Under the pieces are notes generated by a model. It did no database searches. It was not told the DNA's origin and saw nothing but the letters and a program-made list of their open reading frames with translations. This document shows, one piece after another, positions 24,951 through 33,530 of a stretch of 64,000 nt of DNA; within the stretch, counting starts at the first letter, position 1, and the number at the start of each line of letters is the position of its first letter. The stretch is from Streptomyces barkulensis (GTDB lineage: Bacteria; Actinomycetota; Actinomycetes; Streptomycetales; Streptomycetaceae). A program made the translations under genes and the position numbers. Location of the stretch: contig NZ_PGSG01000073.1 in NCBI RefSeq assembly GCF_002843305.1, positions 61,887 to 125,886 of the forward strand, written 5' to 3'.

Positions 24951-25418
24951 GTGGACAACAGGCAAGCAATCGGATCCTGGCTCTCCGGCCCCAGGGCCGC
25001 GGCCGAGCGGATGGGCGCGGACTTCGGCTACCGGGGCGAGAGGCTGGGACTGCCCCAGGACGGGCCGGGGTCGATCGCCCCGCTGGGACGCCGGTTCGGC
25101 GCGATCTTCATCGACTGGGGCCTGTGCATGCTGATCGCATACGGTCTGCTCACGGGCGGCGACCTCGGCTCGGCGGGAAACTGGGCCCTGCTGGTCTTCG
25201 CGGTGCTCGGTGTCCTCACCGTCGGCACGGTCGGCTTCACCCCGGGCAAGCGGCTGCTGGGCCTGCGGGTGGTCTCCGCGCACGGCGGGCGGCTCACACT
25301 GCCCCGCGCGGTGGTGCGCACGGTGCTGCTGGTGCTCGCCGTGCCGGCGCTGGTGTGGGACCGCGACTCGCGCGGCCTGCACGACCGGCTCTCCGGCGCC
25401 GTGCAGGTGCGGATCTGA
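24951..25418 (+). CDS. RDD family membrane protein
   Basis: 155 residues from a GTG at 24951. Two or three membrane segments ([54 protein letters not shown]) and the RDD-type residues ([10 protein letters not shown] early and [16 protein letters not shown] late) define the family, whose function is mostly unknown. No Shine-Dalgarno precedes the start, but a TACCGT -10-like box lies 7 nt upstream, so a leaderless transcript is plausible. It is divergent from glnA, a conserved actinobacterial arrangement. Confidence 0.88.
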   Translation: MDNRQAIGSWLSGPRAAAERMGADFGYRGERLGLPQDGPGSIAPLGRRFGAIFIDWGLCMLIAYGLLTGGDLGSAGNWALLVFAVLGVLTVGTVGFTPGKRLLGLRVVSAHGGRLTLPRAVVRTVLLVLAVPALVWDRDSRGLHDRLSGAVQVRI

Positions 25419-25471
25419 GCCACCCGGGAACCGAGCCGGCGCGGCGGAAGCCGGACGAAGGCCGAACGGAC

Positions 25472-25541
25472 GGCCGAACGGGATGTGGGTGGGGCCCGGA
25501 ACTCCGCGGAGTTCCGGGCCCCACCCACATCCCGTTCGGCC
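25472..25541. terminator. 70-bp perfect palindrome (bidirectional terminator)
   Basis: Two 35-bp arms with no loop, centred between 25506 and 25507, all 35 pairs matching. It separates the convergent RDD and DUF4191 genes, so it most likely acts as a terminator for both. Confidence 0.85.
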
Positions 25542-25563
25542 CGCTGCGCCGGGCGCATGCGAC

Positions 25564-26253
25564 TCAGCGCCTGGTCGGGCCCTTCGGCATCCGCATGCCG
25601 CGGGGCATCGGCCCCTTGGGCATCGGCAGGTTGTTCATCAGGTCGCCCATGGCACGCAGCCGGTCGTTGGTCTCCGTGACCTGGGGGCCCTGGAGCACCC
25701 GGGGAAGCTTCAGCAGCTTGGTGCGGAGCTTCTTCAGCTCCGTCTGGCCCTCGCCGGTGCCCACGATCACGTCATGGACCGGGACGCCGCTGACGATGCG
25801 CGCCATGCGCTTCTTCTCGGAGGCGACCAGGGAGCGCACCCGGTTCGGGTTCCCCTCGCCGACGAGCACGATGCCCGCCTTGCCCACGGCCCGGTGGACG
25901 ACGTCCTGCTGCCGGTTCATGGCGACGGCCGGGGTGACCGTCCAGCCGCGGCCGATGTTGTCCAGGACGGCGGCCGCCGCGCCCGGCTGGCCCTCCATCT
26001 GGCCGAACGCCGCCCGCTCGGCGCGGCGGCCGAAGACGATCGCCATCGCGAGGAAGGCCAGCAGGAAGCCCAGGATGCCCAGGTAGACGGGGTGGCCGAC
26101 CCAGAAGCCGATCGCGAGGAGAACACCGAAGGTGACGAGCCCCACGCCCGCGAGGACGAAGCCGATCGCCTTGTCGGCGCGCCGCGTCATCTTGTACGTC
26201 AGGGCGATCTGCTTGAGCCGCCCCGGATTCTCGGATGTTTCCTTCCTCGCCAT
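25564..26253 (-). CDS. DUF4191 domain-containing membrane protein
   Basis: 229 residues. Two adjacent transmembrane segments (AIGFVLAGVGLVTFGVLLAIGFWVG and YLGILGFLLAFLAMAIVFG) are followed by a cytoplasmic domain (AAAVLDNIGRGWTVTPAVAMNRQQDVVHRAVGKAGIVLVGEG) typical of the actinobacterial DUF4191 family. The tail is a basic repeat (PKGPMPRGMRMPKGPTRR). It lies next to lipA in many actinobacteria, but no function is established. Confidence 0.9.
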   Translation of the reverse strand: MARKETSENPGRLKQIALTYKMTRRADKAIGFVLAGVGLVTFGVLLAIGFWVGHPVYLGILGFLLAFLAMAIVFGRRAERAAFGQMEGQPGAAAAVLDNIGRGWTVTPAVAMNRQQDVVHRAVGKAGIVLVGEGNPNRVRSLVASEKKRMARIVSGVPVHDVIVGTGEGQTELKKLRTKLLKLPRVLQGPQVTETNDRLRAMGDLMNNLPMPKGPMPRGMRMPKGPTRR

Positions 26254-26367
26254 ACAGCGAAGTCTACGTCGCCCGCCCGCACCGGGTCGCCGCGGCCTCC
26301 GGGACCGCCCGGGCCCTCCCGTCCGCGCCCGGCGGCGGCCCCGCGAGGACCGCCGCCCGGTGCCGCG

Positions 26368-27306
26368 TCAGGCCGCGGTGGCGCCCCGGCGCTCGACCGC
26401 CTGCCGGTACAGGCGCCCGGCACGGTAGGAGGAGCGGACCAGCGGGCCGGACATGACACCGGCGAAGCCGATCTCGTCCGCCTCGTCCTTCAGCTCCACG
26501 AACTCCTGGGGCTTGACCCAGCGCTCCACCGGGTGGTGCCGCGGCGAGGGGCGCAGGTACTGGGTGATGGTGATCAGCTCGCAGCCGGCCTCGTGCAGGT
26601 CGCGCAGGGCCTGGCTGACCTCCTCGCGGGTCTCGCCCATCCCCAGGATCAGGTTGGACTTGGTGACCAGCCCCTCCGCGCGGGCCCGGGTGATCACCTC
26701 CAGCGACCGCTCGTAGCGGAAGGCGGGGCGGATGCGCTTGAAGATCCGCGGGACCGTCTCGACGTTGTGCGCCAGCACCTCCGGGCGCGAGGAGAAGACC
26801 TCGGCGAGCTGCTCGGGCACCGCGTTGAAGTCCGGGATCAGCAGCTCGACGCCGGTGTCCGGCATCAGCGCGTGGATCTGGCGGACGGTCTCGGCGTACA
26901 GCCAGGCGCCGCCGTCGGGCAGGTCGTCGCGCGCGACGCCGGTGATGGTGGCGTAGCGCAGCTCCATCTGCTGGACGGACTCGGCCACCCGGCGCGGCTC
27001 GTCGCGGTCGAACTCGGCGGGCCTGCCGGTGTCGATCTGGCAGAAGTCGCAGCGCCGGGTGCACTGCTCGCCTCCGATGAGGAAGGTGGCCTCGCGGTCC
27101 TCCCAGCACTCGAAGATGTTGGGACAGCCGGCCTCCTGGCACACCGTGTGCAGGCCCTCGCGCTTGACCAGGGACTGCAGTGCGTTGTACTCGGGGCCCA
27201 TCTTCGCCCGGGTCTTGATCCACTCGGGCTTGCGCTCGATGGGGGTCTGGCTGTTCCGGACCTCCAGGCGCAGCAGCTTCCTACCGTCGGGTGCGACAGC
27301 GGACAC
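26368..27306 (-). CDS. lipA: lipoyl synthase
   Basis: 312 residues from the GTG at 27306, with GGGAG upstream. It inserts two sulfurs into protein-bound octanoyl groups to make lipoate. The auxiliary cluster cysteines lie in [13 protein letters not shown], the radical-SAM cysteines in [11 protein letters not shown] (CX3CX2C), and the conserved C-terminal serine in [11 protein letters not shown]. Together with lipB upstream it lipoylates the E2 proteins, one of which is encoded at 40889-42733 in this window. Confidence 0.97.
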   Translation of the reverse strand: MSAVAPDGRKLLRLEVRNSQTPIERKPEWIKTRAKMGPEYNALQSLVKREGLHTVCQEAGCPNIFECWEDREATFLIGGEQCTRRCDFCQIDTGRPAEFDRDEPRRVAESVQQMELRYATITGVARDDLPDGGAWLYAETVRQIHALMPDTGVELLIPDFNAVPEQLAEVFSSRPEVLAHNVETVPRIFKRIRPAFRYERSLEVITRARAEGLVTKSNLILGMGETREEVSQALRDLHEAGCELITITQYLRPSPRHHPVERWVKPQEFVELKDEADEIGFAGVMSGPLVRSSYRAGRLYRQAVERRGATAA

Positions 27307-27380
27307 GTCCGGCACTCCCCTTTGTGTTGGTGGCCTTTGAATCTTCGGCGCACACCAGGGTACGCCTTGGCTTGTTCGGG

Positions 27381-28178
27381 TCAGACGGCGCGGGGCAGAG
27401 GTTCGGTGGACTCCAGCACCGCGCGCAGATGCTTCTCCACCACGGGCAGCACCTCGGCGACGGTCACCGGTCTGCCCAGCTCCTGGGAGAGCGAGGTGAC
27501 CCCGGCGTCCCGGATGCCGCACGGCACGATGCGGTCGTACCCGGTGTTGTCGGAGTCGCAGTTCAGCGCGAAGCCGTGCATGGTGACGCCCTTGGCCACC
27601 CGGATCCCGATGGCGGCGAGCTTGCGGTCGTCGCCGCGCTGGCCGGCGTTGGAGGGCGCGTACTGGGGCCCGCGCAGTCTCGGGTCGTACTCGTCGTCGT
27701 GGAGCGCGGGGTCGAAGTCCAGCTCCAGGCCGCCCGGCACGGTCTCCTTCCCCGGCTTCCCCGGCTTCCCGGGATCGCCCAGCACCCACACCCCGCTGCG
27801 CCCCTCGACCCGGGTGGTGGCCAGGCCGAACTCCGCGCAGGTGCGGATCAGCGCCTCCTCCAGCCGCCGCACATGGGCGACGACGTCCACCGGACGGGGC
27901 AGCTTCAGGATCGGGTAGCCGACGAGCTGGCCCGGACCGTGCCAGGTGATCTTGCCGCCGCGGTCCACGTCCACCACGGGAGTGCCGTCCAGGGGGCGCT
28001 CGCTGTCCTCGGTGCGCCGGCCGGCCGTGTAGACCGGCTGGTGCTCCAGCAGCAGGCAGGTGTCGGGGATCTCGTCGGCGAAACGGGCCGCGTGGACCTC
28101 GCGCTGCCTGCGCCACGCCTCCAGATACTCCACGGCCTCCCCGCCGAAGCCCAGATGGACAAAGCGCAGCTCGCTCAC
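27381..28178 (-). CDS. lipB: octanoyltransferase
   Basis: 265 residues from the GTG at 28178, preceded by GGAGGAGG. It transfers octanoyl from acyl carrier protein to lipoyl domains. Core motifs are [38 protein letters not shown] (catalytic Lys) and [25 protein letters not shown] (catalytic Cys). Between GVWVLGD and RKLAAIG is an insertion of about 50 residues including a PGKPGKPGK stretch, common in streptomycete LipB but absent from E. coli LipB. lipA follows 74 bp downstream. Confidence 0.96.
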   Translation of the reverse strand: MSELRFVHLGFGGEAVEYLEAWRRQREVHAARFADEIPDTCLLLEHQPVYTAGRRTEDSERPLDGTPVVDVDRGGKITWHGPGQLVGYPILKLPRPVDVVAHVRRLEEALIRTCAEFGLATTRVEGRSGVWVLGDPGKPGKPGKETVPGGLELDFDPALHDDEYDPRLRGPQYAPSNAGQRGDDRKLAAIGIRVAKGVTMHGFALNCDSDNTGYDRIVPCGIRDAGVTSLSQELGRPVTVAEVLPVVEKHLRAVLESTEPLPRAV

Positions 28179-28478
28179 GGCGGCTCCTCCTCCGGTCGTC
28201 TCGGGCCGCGGCACACCTCGTCGCGCGTCCCGGCAGCCAACTGTACGGCTCCGGGGCCGACGGCCGGCGGGCCGGTGGCGGGCCGGTGGCGGGCGGCGGC
28301 GGTCGGTGACGGGGCGGTGACCGAGCGGTTCCGCTTCCCGCGCTCACTCACACGTATGGATGAAACCCGCGCTCAGACCCCCGGAGGGGCGGAGCGGACG
28401 GCTAAATTCGCGCCGTTCCAGCAGGGCGCCCCGGCGTCTGTCGTACCCCAAGCCGCGAGGCAGGAGACCGCAAAGCCG

Positions 28479-29972
28479 ATGTCGACGGAACGACCTGGGA
28501 AATCCTCCCAGCGCACCCCCAACCGCCAGCTCGCCGCGCTCATCGCCGAGGCCGGGTTCTCCAACGCCGGGCTCGCCCGGCGGGTCGACCAGCTCGGGCT
28601 GGAGCACGGACTGGACCTCCGGTACGACAAGACCTCGGTGACGCGCTGGCTGCGCGGACAGCAGCCGCGCGGCACGACGCCGGCGCTGATCGCCGAGGTC
28701 TTCACCCGCCGCCTGGGCCGCAGGCTCACCGCCCAGGACCTGGGCCTGGACGCGTGCGCGCCGGTCTACGCCGGGCTGGAGTTCGCGGCCACACCGGGCG
28801 AGGCGGTGGACATCGTCGGCGGCCTGTGGCGCAAGGACACCGGGAACCACGCCGAGCTGCGCAAGATCGCCTTCACCCCGGCCGGGCTGGTGGTCCCCAG
28901 CCGGGACTGGCTGATCGGCCGCCCCGACGAGCGCGTGGCGCGCGGCGAGCCCGCGCCGGAGACGGTGCGGGTGCCCGCCCAGGGCCGCGGACCCCTGTCG
29001 CCGGCGGCCGTACCGCCGCCCCGGGTGGGGCAGGCGGCCCGGATCGAGCGGGTGGAGCGGGGCCCGGGACAGCGGGTCACCGCCGGGGACGTCGCCGCCC
29101 TGCGCTCGGTCGGCGAGCTGTTCCGCGCCCTCGACCACGCCTACGGCGGCGGCCACGCCCGGCAGGCGCTGGTGCGCTACCTGGAGCACGAGGCCGAGCC
29201 GATGCTGCGCGGCGCCTACGGGGAGCAGACCGGGCGCCGGCTGTTCGCCGCGGTGGCCGACCTGACCCGCCTGGCGGGGTGGACGGCGTACGACATCGCC
29301 GCGCACGGGCTGGCGCAGCGCTACTTCGTCCAGGCGCTGCGGCTGGCCCAGGCCGCCGGGGACCGGGCGTACGGCAGCTATGTGCTGGTGACGATGAGCA
29401 GGCAGGCGGTGTACCTCGGGCACGGCCGCGAGGCGGTGCAGCTCGCACGGGTCGCCCAGCAGGGCGTCGGCTCCTCGGTGCCGCCGGTCGTCCAGGCGCT
29501 GCTGCACGCGGTGGAGGCGCGCGGACACGGGGTGCTGGGGGAGGTGCGGGCGTGCACGGCGTCGCTGGCCCGCGCCGAGCGGGCGCTGGGGCAGGCGCGG
29601 CCGGGCGACGAGGTGCCGCACTGGGCGCGGTTCTTCGACGAGGCGCAGCTCGCCGACGAGTTCGGGCACTGCCACCGGGACCTCCAGCAGTACCGGGCGG
29701 CGGCCCAGCACGCCGAGCGCTCCCTGCAACTGCGGGGCCCGGGCTATGTGCGCAGCCGGCTGTTCTGCCGGATGGTGCTGGCCACGGCCCGGCTGGGGCT
29801 GGGCGACGTGGAGCAGGCGTGCGCCCTGGCCGCGGAGTCGGCGCAGCAGGCGGCGGAGATGCGGTCGGTGCGGGCGCACGAGTACGTCAAGGACTTCGAG
29901 CGCCGCCTGGAGCCGTACCGGGACGCCACACCGGTACGCACCTACCGCGAGCGGGTCGCCGCCCTCGTCTGA
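28479..29972 (+). CDS. TPR-like transcriptional regulator with N-terminal DNA-binding region
   Basis: 497 residues from the ATG at 28479 (MSTERPGKSSQRTPNRQLAALIAEAGFSNAGLARRVDQLG); an in-frame ATG at 28356 would add 41 residues. The N-terminal 70 residues (NAGLARRVDQLG, YDKTSVTRWLRGQQPRG) look like a cro/XRE-type helix-turn-helix. The rest is helical with tetratricopeptide-like character (YFVQALRLAQAAGDRAYGSYVL, REAVQLARVAQQG, ALAAESAQQA). This architecture is that of the NsdA-like developmental regulators of Streptomyces, but I cannot say which member it is. It is divergent from lipB. Confidence 0.75.
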   Translation: MSTERPGKSSQRTPNRQLAALIAEAGFSNAGLARRVDQLGLEHGLDLRYDKTSVTRWLRGQQPRGTTPALIAEVFTRRLGRRLTAQDLGLDACAPVYAGLEFAATPGEAVDIVGGLWRKDTGNHAELRKIAFTPAGLVVPSRDWLIGRPDERVARGEPAPETVRVPAQGRGPLSPAAVPPPRVGQAARIERVERGPGQRVTAGDVAALRSVGELFRALDHAYGGGHARQALVRYLEHEAEPMLRGAYGEQTGRRLFAAVADLTRLAGWTAYDIAAHGLAQRYFVQALRLAQAAGDRAYGSYVLVTMSRQAVYLGHGREAVQLARVAQQGVGSSVPPVVQALLHAVEARGHGVLGEVRACTASLARAERALGQARPGDEVPHWARFFDEAQLADEFGHCHRDLQQYRAAAQHAERSLQLRGPGYVRSRLFCRMVLATARLGLGDVEQACALAAESAQQAAEMRSVRAHEYVKDFERRLEPYRDATPVRTYRERVAALV

Positions 29973-30055
29973 TCCCTGTAGTCCCTGTAACCCCGTAACC
30001 CTTCTGGTCCTCCTGGTCCTTCCGCCACCCGTGCCACCCGTGCCACCCGCGGACC

Positions 30056-30091
30056 GACCGTGCCGCCGCGCCGCCACGCGGCGGCACGGTC
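30056..30091. terminator. bidirectional hairpin terminator
   Basis: A perfect 15-bp stem with a 6-nt loop between the convergent regulator and oxidoreductase genes. Confidence 0.75.
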
Positions 30092-30148
30092 ATGTCCGGC
30101 CCGTGGCTTTCCCCCCGCCCCGGCCTCCCGCCCCCTGCCCGGAGCTCC

Positions 30149-31516
30149 TCAGGCCGCGGCGGGCAGGAGCGGGCCCCGCTCCCGCGGCCGGATGCCGAAG
30201 TCGCGGCGGACGGCGTCCGCGGCTCGGCGGGCCGAGCGCAGCGCACCCTGGGCGTCGGCGGTGTCGCGGTGGTCGCCGCAGACGTACAGGCCGTACAGCA
30301 CCCGGACCGGGCGCCGCGGATCGTGCGGCGCGGGGGTGGCGGGCACGGCCAGCGGGTCGTGGTGGGCGGCCAGCAGCTCCCAGCGGCCGGTCGGGACGCC
30401 GTACAGCCCGGCGAGCTGGGCGCGCGCGGCCCGGTCCAGCACGGCGGCCGGCTCGGACGCGGCGGAACCCAGCACCACGGAGGTGACCAGCGCGCGGCCC
30501 GGCCGGGCGCGCGAGGGGTCCACGGCGCTGGCGACGGCGGTGTACGCCACCGGGCCGCGCCGGTCGGCGTCCAGGACGAGCAGCGGCTCGTCCGTCGGCG
30601 CAGGGCCGTCCACCGCGTGGTGCAGCACGGTCACCGGGCGGAAGTCCGGCACCCGCAGGCCCGGCAGCAGCTCGGCCGCGTCGCGGGCCCCGGTGGCGAT
30701 GAGCACCGCGCGGCAGCGGATCGTGCCGTGGTCGCGCGTCACCACGGCGTTGGCGGCCACGGACAGCACACGCACCCCGGTGCGGACGGTGCCCGGCGGC
30801 AGCCCGTCCGCCAGGGCCCGGGGCACCGAGGCCGCGCCGCCCGCGGGCAGGCACAGCCCGCCGCGGGCGAAGTCGCGCAGCGCCAGATCGCCGATCCGGC
30901 TGGAGGTCGTCAGCTCCGGGTCGCACAGCAGCGCGCCGAGCAGGGGGCGCAGCAGACCGTCGGCCGCCCGGGGCGACAGGGCGCGGGCGGCCAGGGCCTG
31001 GGCCGCGGACAGCTCGGGACGGGCGCCGAGACGTTCGGCGGGGGTCGAGGCGAGCCGGGCGAGCTGGGCGCGCAGCCGGGCCTGCTCCAGGGTGGTGCCC
31101 AGCGCGGCGCGCGCGCCCCGCGCGCCGCGGTGCTGCCGGGGGATGTGGGCGGTGCGGGAGCCGCGGGCCGTCCTGGCGGCGCGGGGCGCGCCGAGGCGCA
31201 GTCCGCGGTCGCCGCTGCGGATCAGCACTCCGGAGGTGAAGGGGCGCAGATCGAGCCCGGCCAGGCCGGGGCAGCGGCGCAGCTCGGACCAGCCGGAGAA
31301 CAGCGGCCGACCGCCGCGGTCCAGCCGGTAGCCGTCGACCTCCTCGGTCGCCATCCGGCCACCGACGGCGCCTGTGGCCTCCAGCACGGTGACGTGCAGC
31401 CCGGCGCCGGTCAGATGGTGCGCGGCGGCCAGGCCGGCCAGGCCCGCGCCGACGACGGCGACGTCGGTGGTCTCCCGGCCTCGGCCGGGACTGGGACGGA
31501 GTGCGCTGCCGGGCAT
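30149..31516 (-). CDS. NAD(P)/FAD-dependent amine oxidase-like oxidoreductase
   Basis: 455 residues. The FAD-binding start TTDVAVVGAGLAGLAAAHHLTGAGLHVTVLEATGAVGGRMAT contains the dinucleotide motif plus GGR, typical of amine-oxidase/protoporphyrinogen-oxidase-like flavoproteins. A C-terminal FAD segment VLYGLYVCGDHRDTADAQGALRSARRAADAV completes the fold. The substrate is unknown. The gene lies in the conserved lipA-aceE interval of streptomycetes and precedes no obvious partner. Confidence 0.88.
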   Translation of the reverse strand: MPGSALRPSPGRGRETTDVAVVGAGLAGLAAAHHLTGAGLHVTVLEATGAVGGRMATEEVDGYRLDRGGRPLFSGWSELRRCPGLAGLDLRPFTSGVLIRSGDRGLRLGAPRAARTARGSRTAHIPRQHRGARGARAALGTTLEQARLRAQLARLASTPAERLGARPELSAAQALAARALSPRAADGLLRPLLGALLCDPELTTSSRIGDLALRDFARGGLCLPAGGAASVPRALADGLPPGTVRTGVRVLSVAANAVVTRDHGTIRCRAVLIATGARDAAELLPGLRVPDFRPVTVLHHAVDGPAPTDEPLLVLDADRRGPVAYTAVASAVDPSRARPGRALVTSVVLGSAASEPAAVLDRAARAQLAGLYGVPTGRWELLAAHHDPLAVPATPAPHDPRRPVRVLYGLYVCGDHRDTADAQGALRSARRAADAVRRDFGIRPRERGPLLPAAA

Positions 31517-31653
31517 GGGCCCTCCCGTGGTCGACGCTGCGGCGCGAACGGACGTCCGGGTGGTTCCTGCCCCCCGAAGGCGCGTTCGACGCGCGCTTTC
31601 AAGCCGACCCTAGGGAAACGGGCGATCACGGACAGTCGCGCACGCACCGGGCA

Positions 31654-31702
31654 CGGTCGCACACCGGTCGCGCACGGGTGTACGGCGGTCGCACACCGGT
31701 CG
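31654..31702. repeat. 17-bp direct repeat between oxidoreductase genes
   Basis: CGGTCGCACACCGGTCG occurs at 31654-31670 and again at 31686-31702, in the leader region of the flavoprotein gene. Each copy also contains the palindrome ACCGGT. Confidence 0.65.
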
Positions 31703-31776
31703 GGTCCGGCTCGTGCCACACCCGTTCGCCGCCCGCACGGCCCGATGGAAGCGTCCCGCGGGCGTAGGCCCAGGGC

Positions 31777-32667
31777 TCAGCGCAGCGCCGCCCGGATGGC
31801 GTCCTCGATGCCGGGGAAGGCGAAGACGAAGCCGGACTCCAGCAGCCGCCGGGGCAGCACCCGCTGGCTGCCGAGCACATCCGTTGAGAACTCGCCCAGC
31901 ACCGCGCGCAGCGCGAACGCGGGCACCGGCAGCACCGCCGGGCGGTGCAGCACCCGGCCCATCGCGGCGGCCACCTCCCGCTGGGTGACCGGCTCGGGCG
32001 CGGTCAGGTTGACCGGCCCGGACAGCTCCCCGGTGTCCAGCAGATGCCGCAGCGCGGCGATGTGGTCGTGCAGCGCGATATGGCTCCAGTACTGCCGGCC
32101 GCTGCCCAGCGGACCGCCCAGCCCGGCCCTGAAGATCGGGAACAGCCGCCCCCAGGCCCCTCCGGTGCGGGAGACCACCAGCCCGGTACGGGCGTACACC
32201 GTGCGGACCCCCGCCTCCTCGGCCGGCGCGGCGGCCTCCTCCCACTCCTGGCAGACATCGGCGAGGAAGCCGCGTCCGGGCGGTGCGTCCTCGTCCACGG
32301 CGCGGTCGCCGGTGTCGCCGTAGTAGCCGACGGCGCTGCCGACCACCAGAGTGCGCGGCGGGGTGTCGAGCGAGGCCAGGGCCTCGGCGACGGCGGCCGT
32401 CCCCAGGACCCGGCTGTCGCGGATCTCCCGCTTGTACGCCTCCGTCCAGCGGTGGTCGCCGACGCCCGCCCCGGCCAGGTGCACCACCGCCTCGCAGCCC
32501 ACCAGCCCGGCCGCGTCCACGTACTGCCGCCCGGGGTCCCACTCCACCTCCTCGCCCGTCCGGGCCGGATGCCGCACCAGGCGCAGCACCTCGTGCCCGT
32601 CGGCGCGCAGGGAGTCCACAAGAGCCCGGCCGATGAGGCCGGAGGAGCCGGTGACCGCGATACGCAT
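31777..32667 (-). CDS. TIGR01777 family NAD-dependent epimerase-like protein
   Basis: 296 residues. MRIAVTGSSGLIGRALVDSL is the nucleotide-binding motif; WDPG, VVHLAGAGVGDHRW, GYYGDTGD and the GPVNLTAPEPVTQREVAAAMGRVLHRPAVLPVPAFALRAVLGE end are diagnostic of the TIGR01777/SDR39U1 group. Members are extended SDR proteins with no proven reaction, sometimes linked to cell division. Confidence 0.92.
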   Translation of the reverse strand: MRIAVTGSSGLIGRALVDSLRADGHEVLRLVRHPARTGEEVEWDPGRQYVDAAGLVGCEAVVHLAGAGVGDHRWTEAYKREIRDSRVLGTAAVAEALASLDTPPRTLVVGSAVGYYGDTGDRAVDEDAPPGRGFLADVCQEWEEAAAPAEEAGVRTVYARTGLVVSRTGGAWGRLFPIFRAGLGGPLGSGRQYWSHIALHDHIAALRHLLDTGELSGPVNLTAPEPVTQREVAAAMGRVLHRPAVLPVPAFALRAVLGEFSTDVLGSQRVLPRRLLESGFVFAFPGIEDAIRAALR

Positions 32668-32712
32668 GGGGCAATCCTGAGGGACAGCCGGTCCGATGGC
32701 GAGGCAGAGTGA

Positions 32713-32822
32713 CCGGCATGTCCGCGTCCCCGGCGTCCCCGGCGTCCCCGTCCTCCCCAGCGTCCCCGTCCTCCTCGGCGAGCCCGTCCTCCCCGTCCTC
32801 CTCGGCGAGCCCGCCGGCCCGG
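32713..32822. repeat. imperfect minisatellite, GTCCTCC/GCGTCCCC units
   Basis: About 110 bp of overlapping tandem repeats, with GCGTCCCCG units first and then a duplicated GTCCTCCTCGGCGAGCCCG-like unit. The frame on the plus strand reads Ser-Pro-Ala repeats but has no support as a gene. It lies directly after the DUF4240 stop. Confidence 0.7.
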
Positions 32823-32823
32823 A

Positions 32824-33351
32824 TCACCCCGTCGGCGGCCCGAACCGCTCCCACAGCCGGGGGAAGGCCGCGGCCGGGGCCCGGTCGTCCCCGGAGCCGG
32901 GCGGTGCGCCCTCCGGCTCCCGGGGCGGGTCGGGCAGGCCGAGGTCGGGCAGCTCCAGACCGGTGAGCCGCTCGTAGGCCTCGTCCGCGGCGCAGCCGAT
33001 GTCCTCGCCCTGGCCGTCCACCTCCGGATCGAAGTCCTCCAGCAGATCGGCGAGCGAGTCCGGGTCGTGCAGCGCCCCCTCGAACACCCTCCTGCCCCGG
33101 CCGACCAGCCAGCAGCGGAAGGAGTCGAAGGCGTCCTCGTCCGCCCCGTCCAGCAGCACCCGGGCCGCGCCCCACACGTCCCGGCGCCAGGCCCGGTTCA
33201 CCCGGGCCTCGAAGTGGCGGGCGAAGTCCACGACGGTGTCCGGGTCGAGCCGCGTCAGCCGGTCGACCAGCAGTTCGGCCTGGTCGGCCGGATCGCCCCC
33301 GGCGGCCTCGCGGGTGCCGTCGACCAGCTCCCAGAACTCCGTCTCGTGCAT
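32824..33351 (-). CDS. DUF4240 domain-containing protein
   Basis: 175 residues from the ATG at 33351 (MHETEFWELVDGTREAAGGD); a GTG two codons earlier is an alternative. The segments QAELLVDRLTRLDPDTVVDFARHFEARVNRAWRRDVWGAARVL and FDSFRCWLVGRGRRVFEGALHDPDSLADLL match the DUF4240 family found widely in Streptomyces. Function unknown; no signal or membrane segment. Confidence 0.85.
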   Translation of the reverse strand: MHETEFWELVDGTREAAGGDPADQAELLVDRLTRLDPDTVVDFARHFEARVNRAWRRDVWGAARVLLDGADEDAFDSFRCWLVGRGRRVFEGALHDPDSLADLLEDFDPEVDGQGEDIGCAADEAYERLTGLELPDLGLPDPPREPEGAPPGSGDDRAPAAAFPRLWERFGPPTG

Positions 33352-33530
33352 CGTCACGGGACCAAGGATCCGCCCTGCCGGCGCCGCCCGCACGCGGGGC
33401 GGCCGGCCGGCGCGGCGCCCGGTCCGGAGTGATGGGAAAACCCGACAGAAGATGTCCGGTATCGGTGGCAGCGTGCCCGGTGCGCACAGGGCGCCGGACA
33501 GGCGCCATGGACACATGGAAGGACACACAC

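Noticed and set aside
32709..32966. Small Ser/Pro/Ala-repeat ORF on the plus strand
   Set aside because: It is translated minisatellite DNA overlapping the DUF4240 gene and lacks a Shine-Dalgarno sequence.
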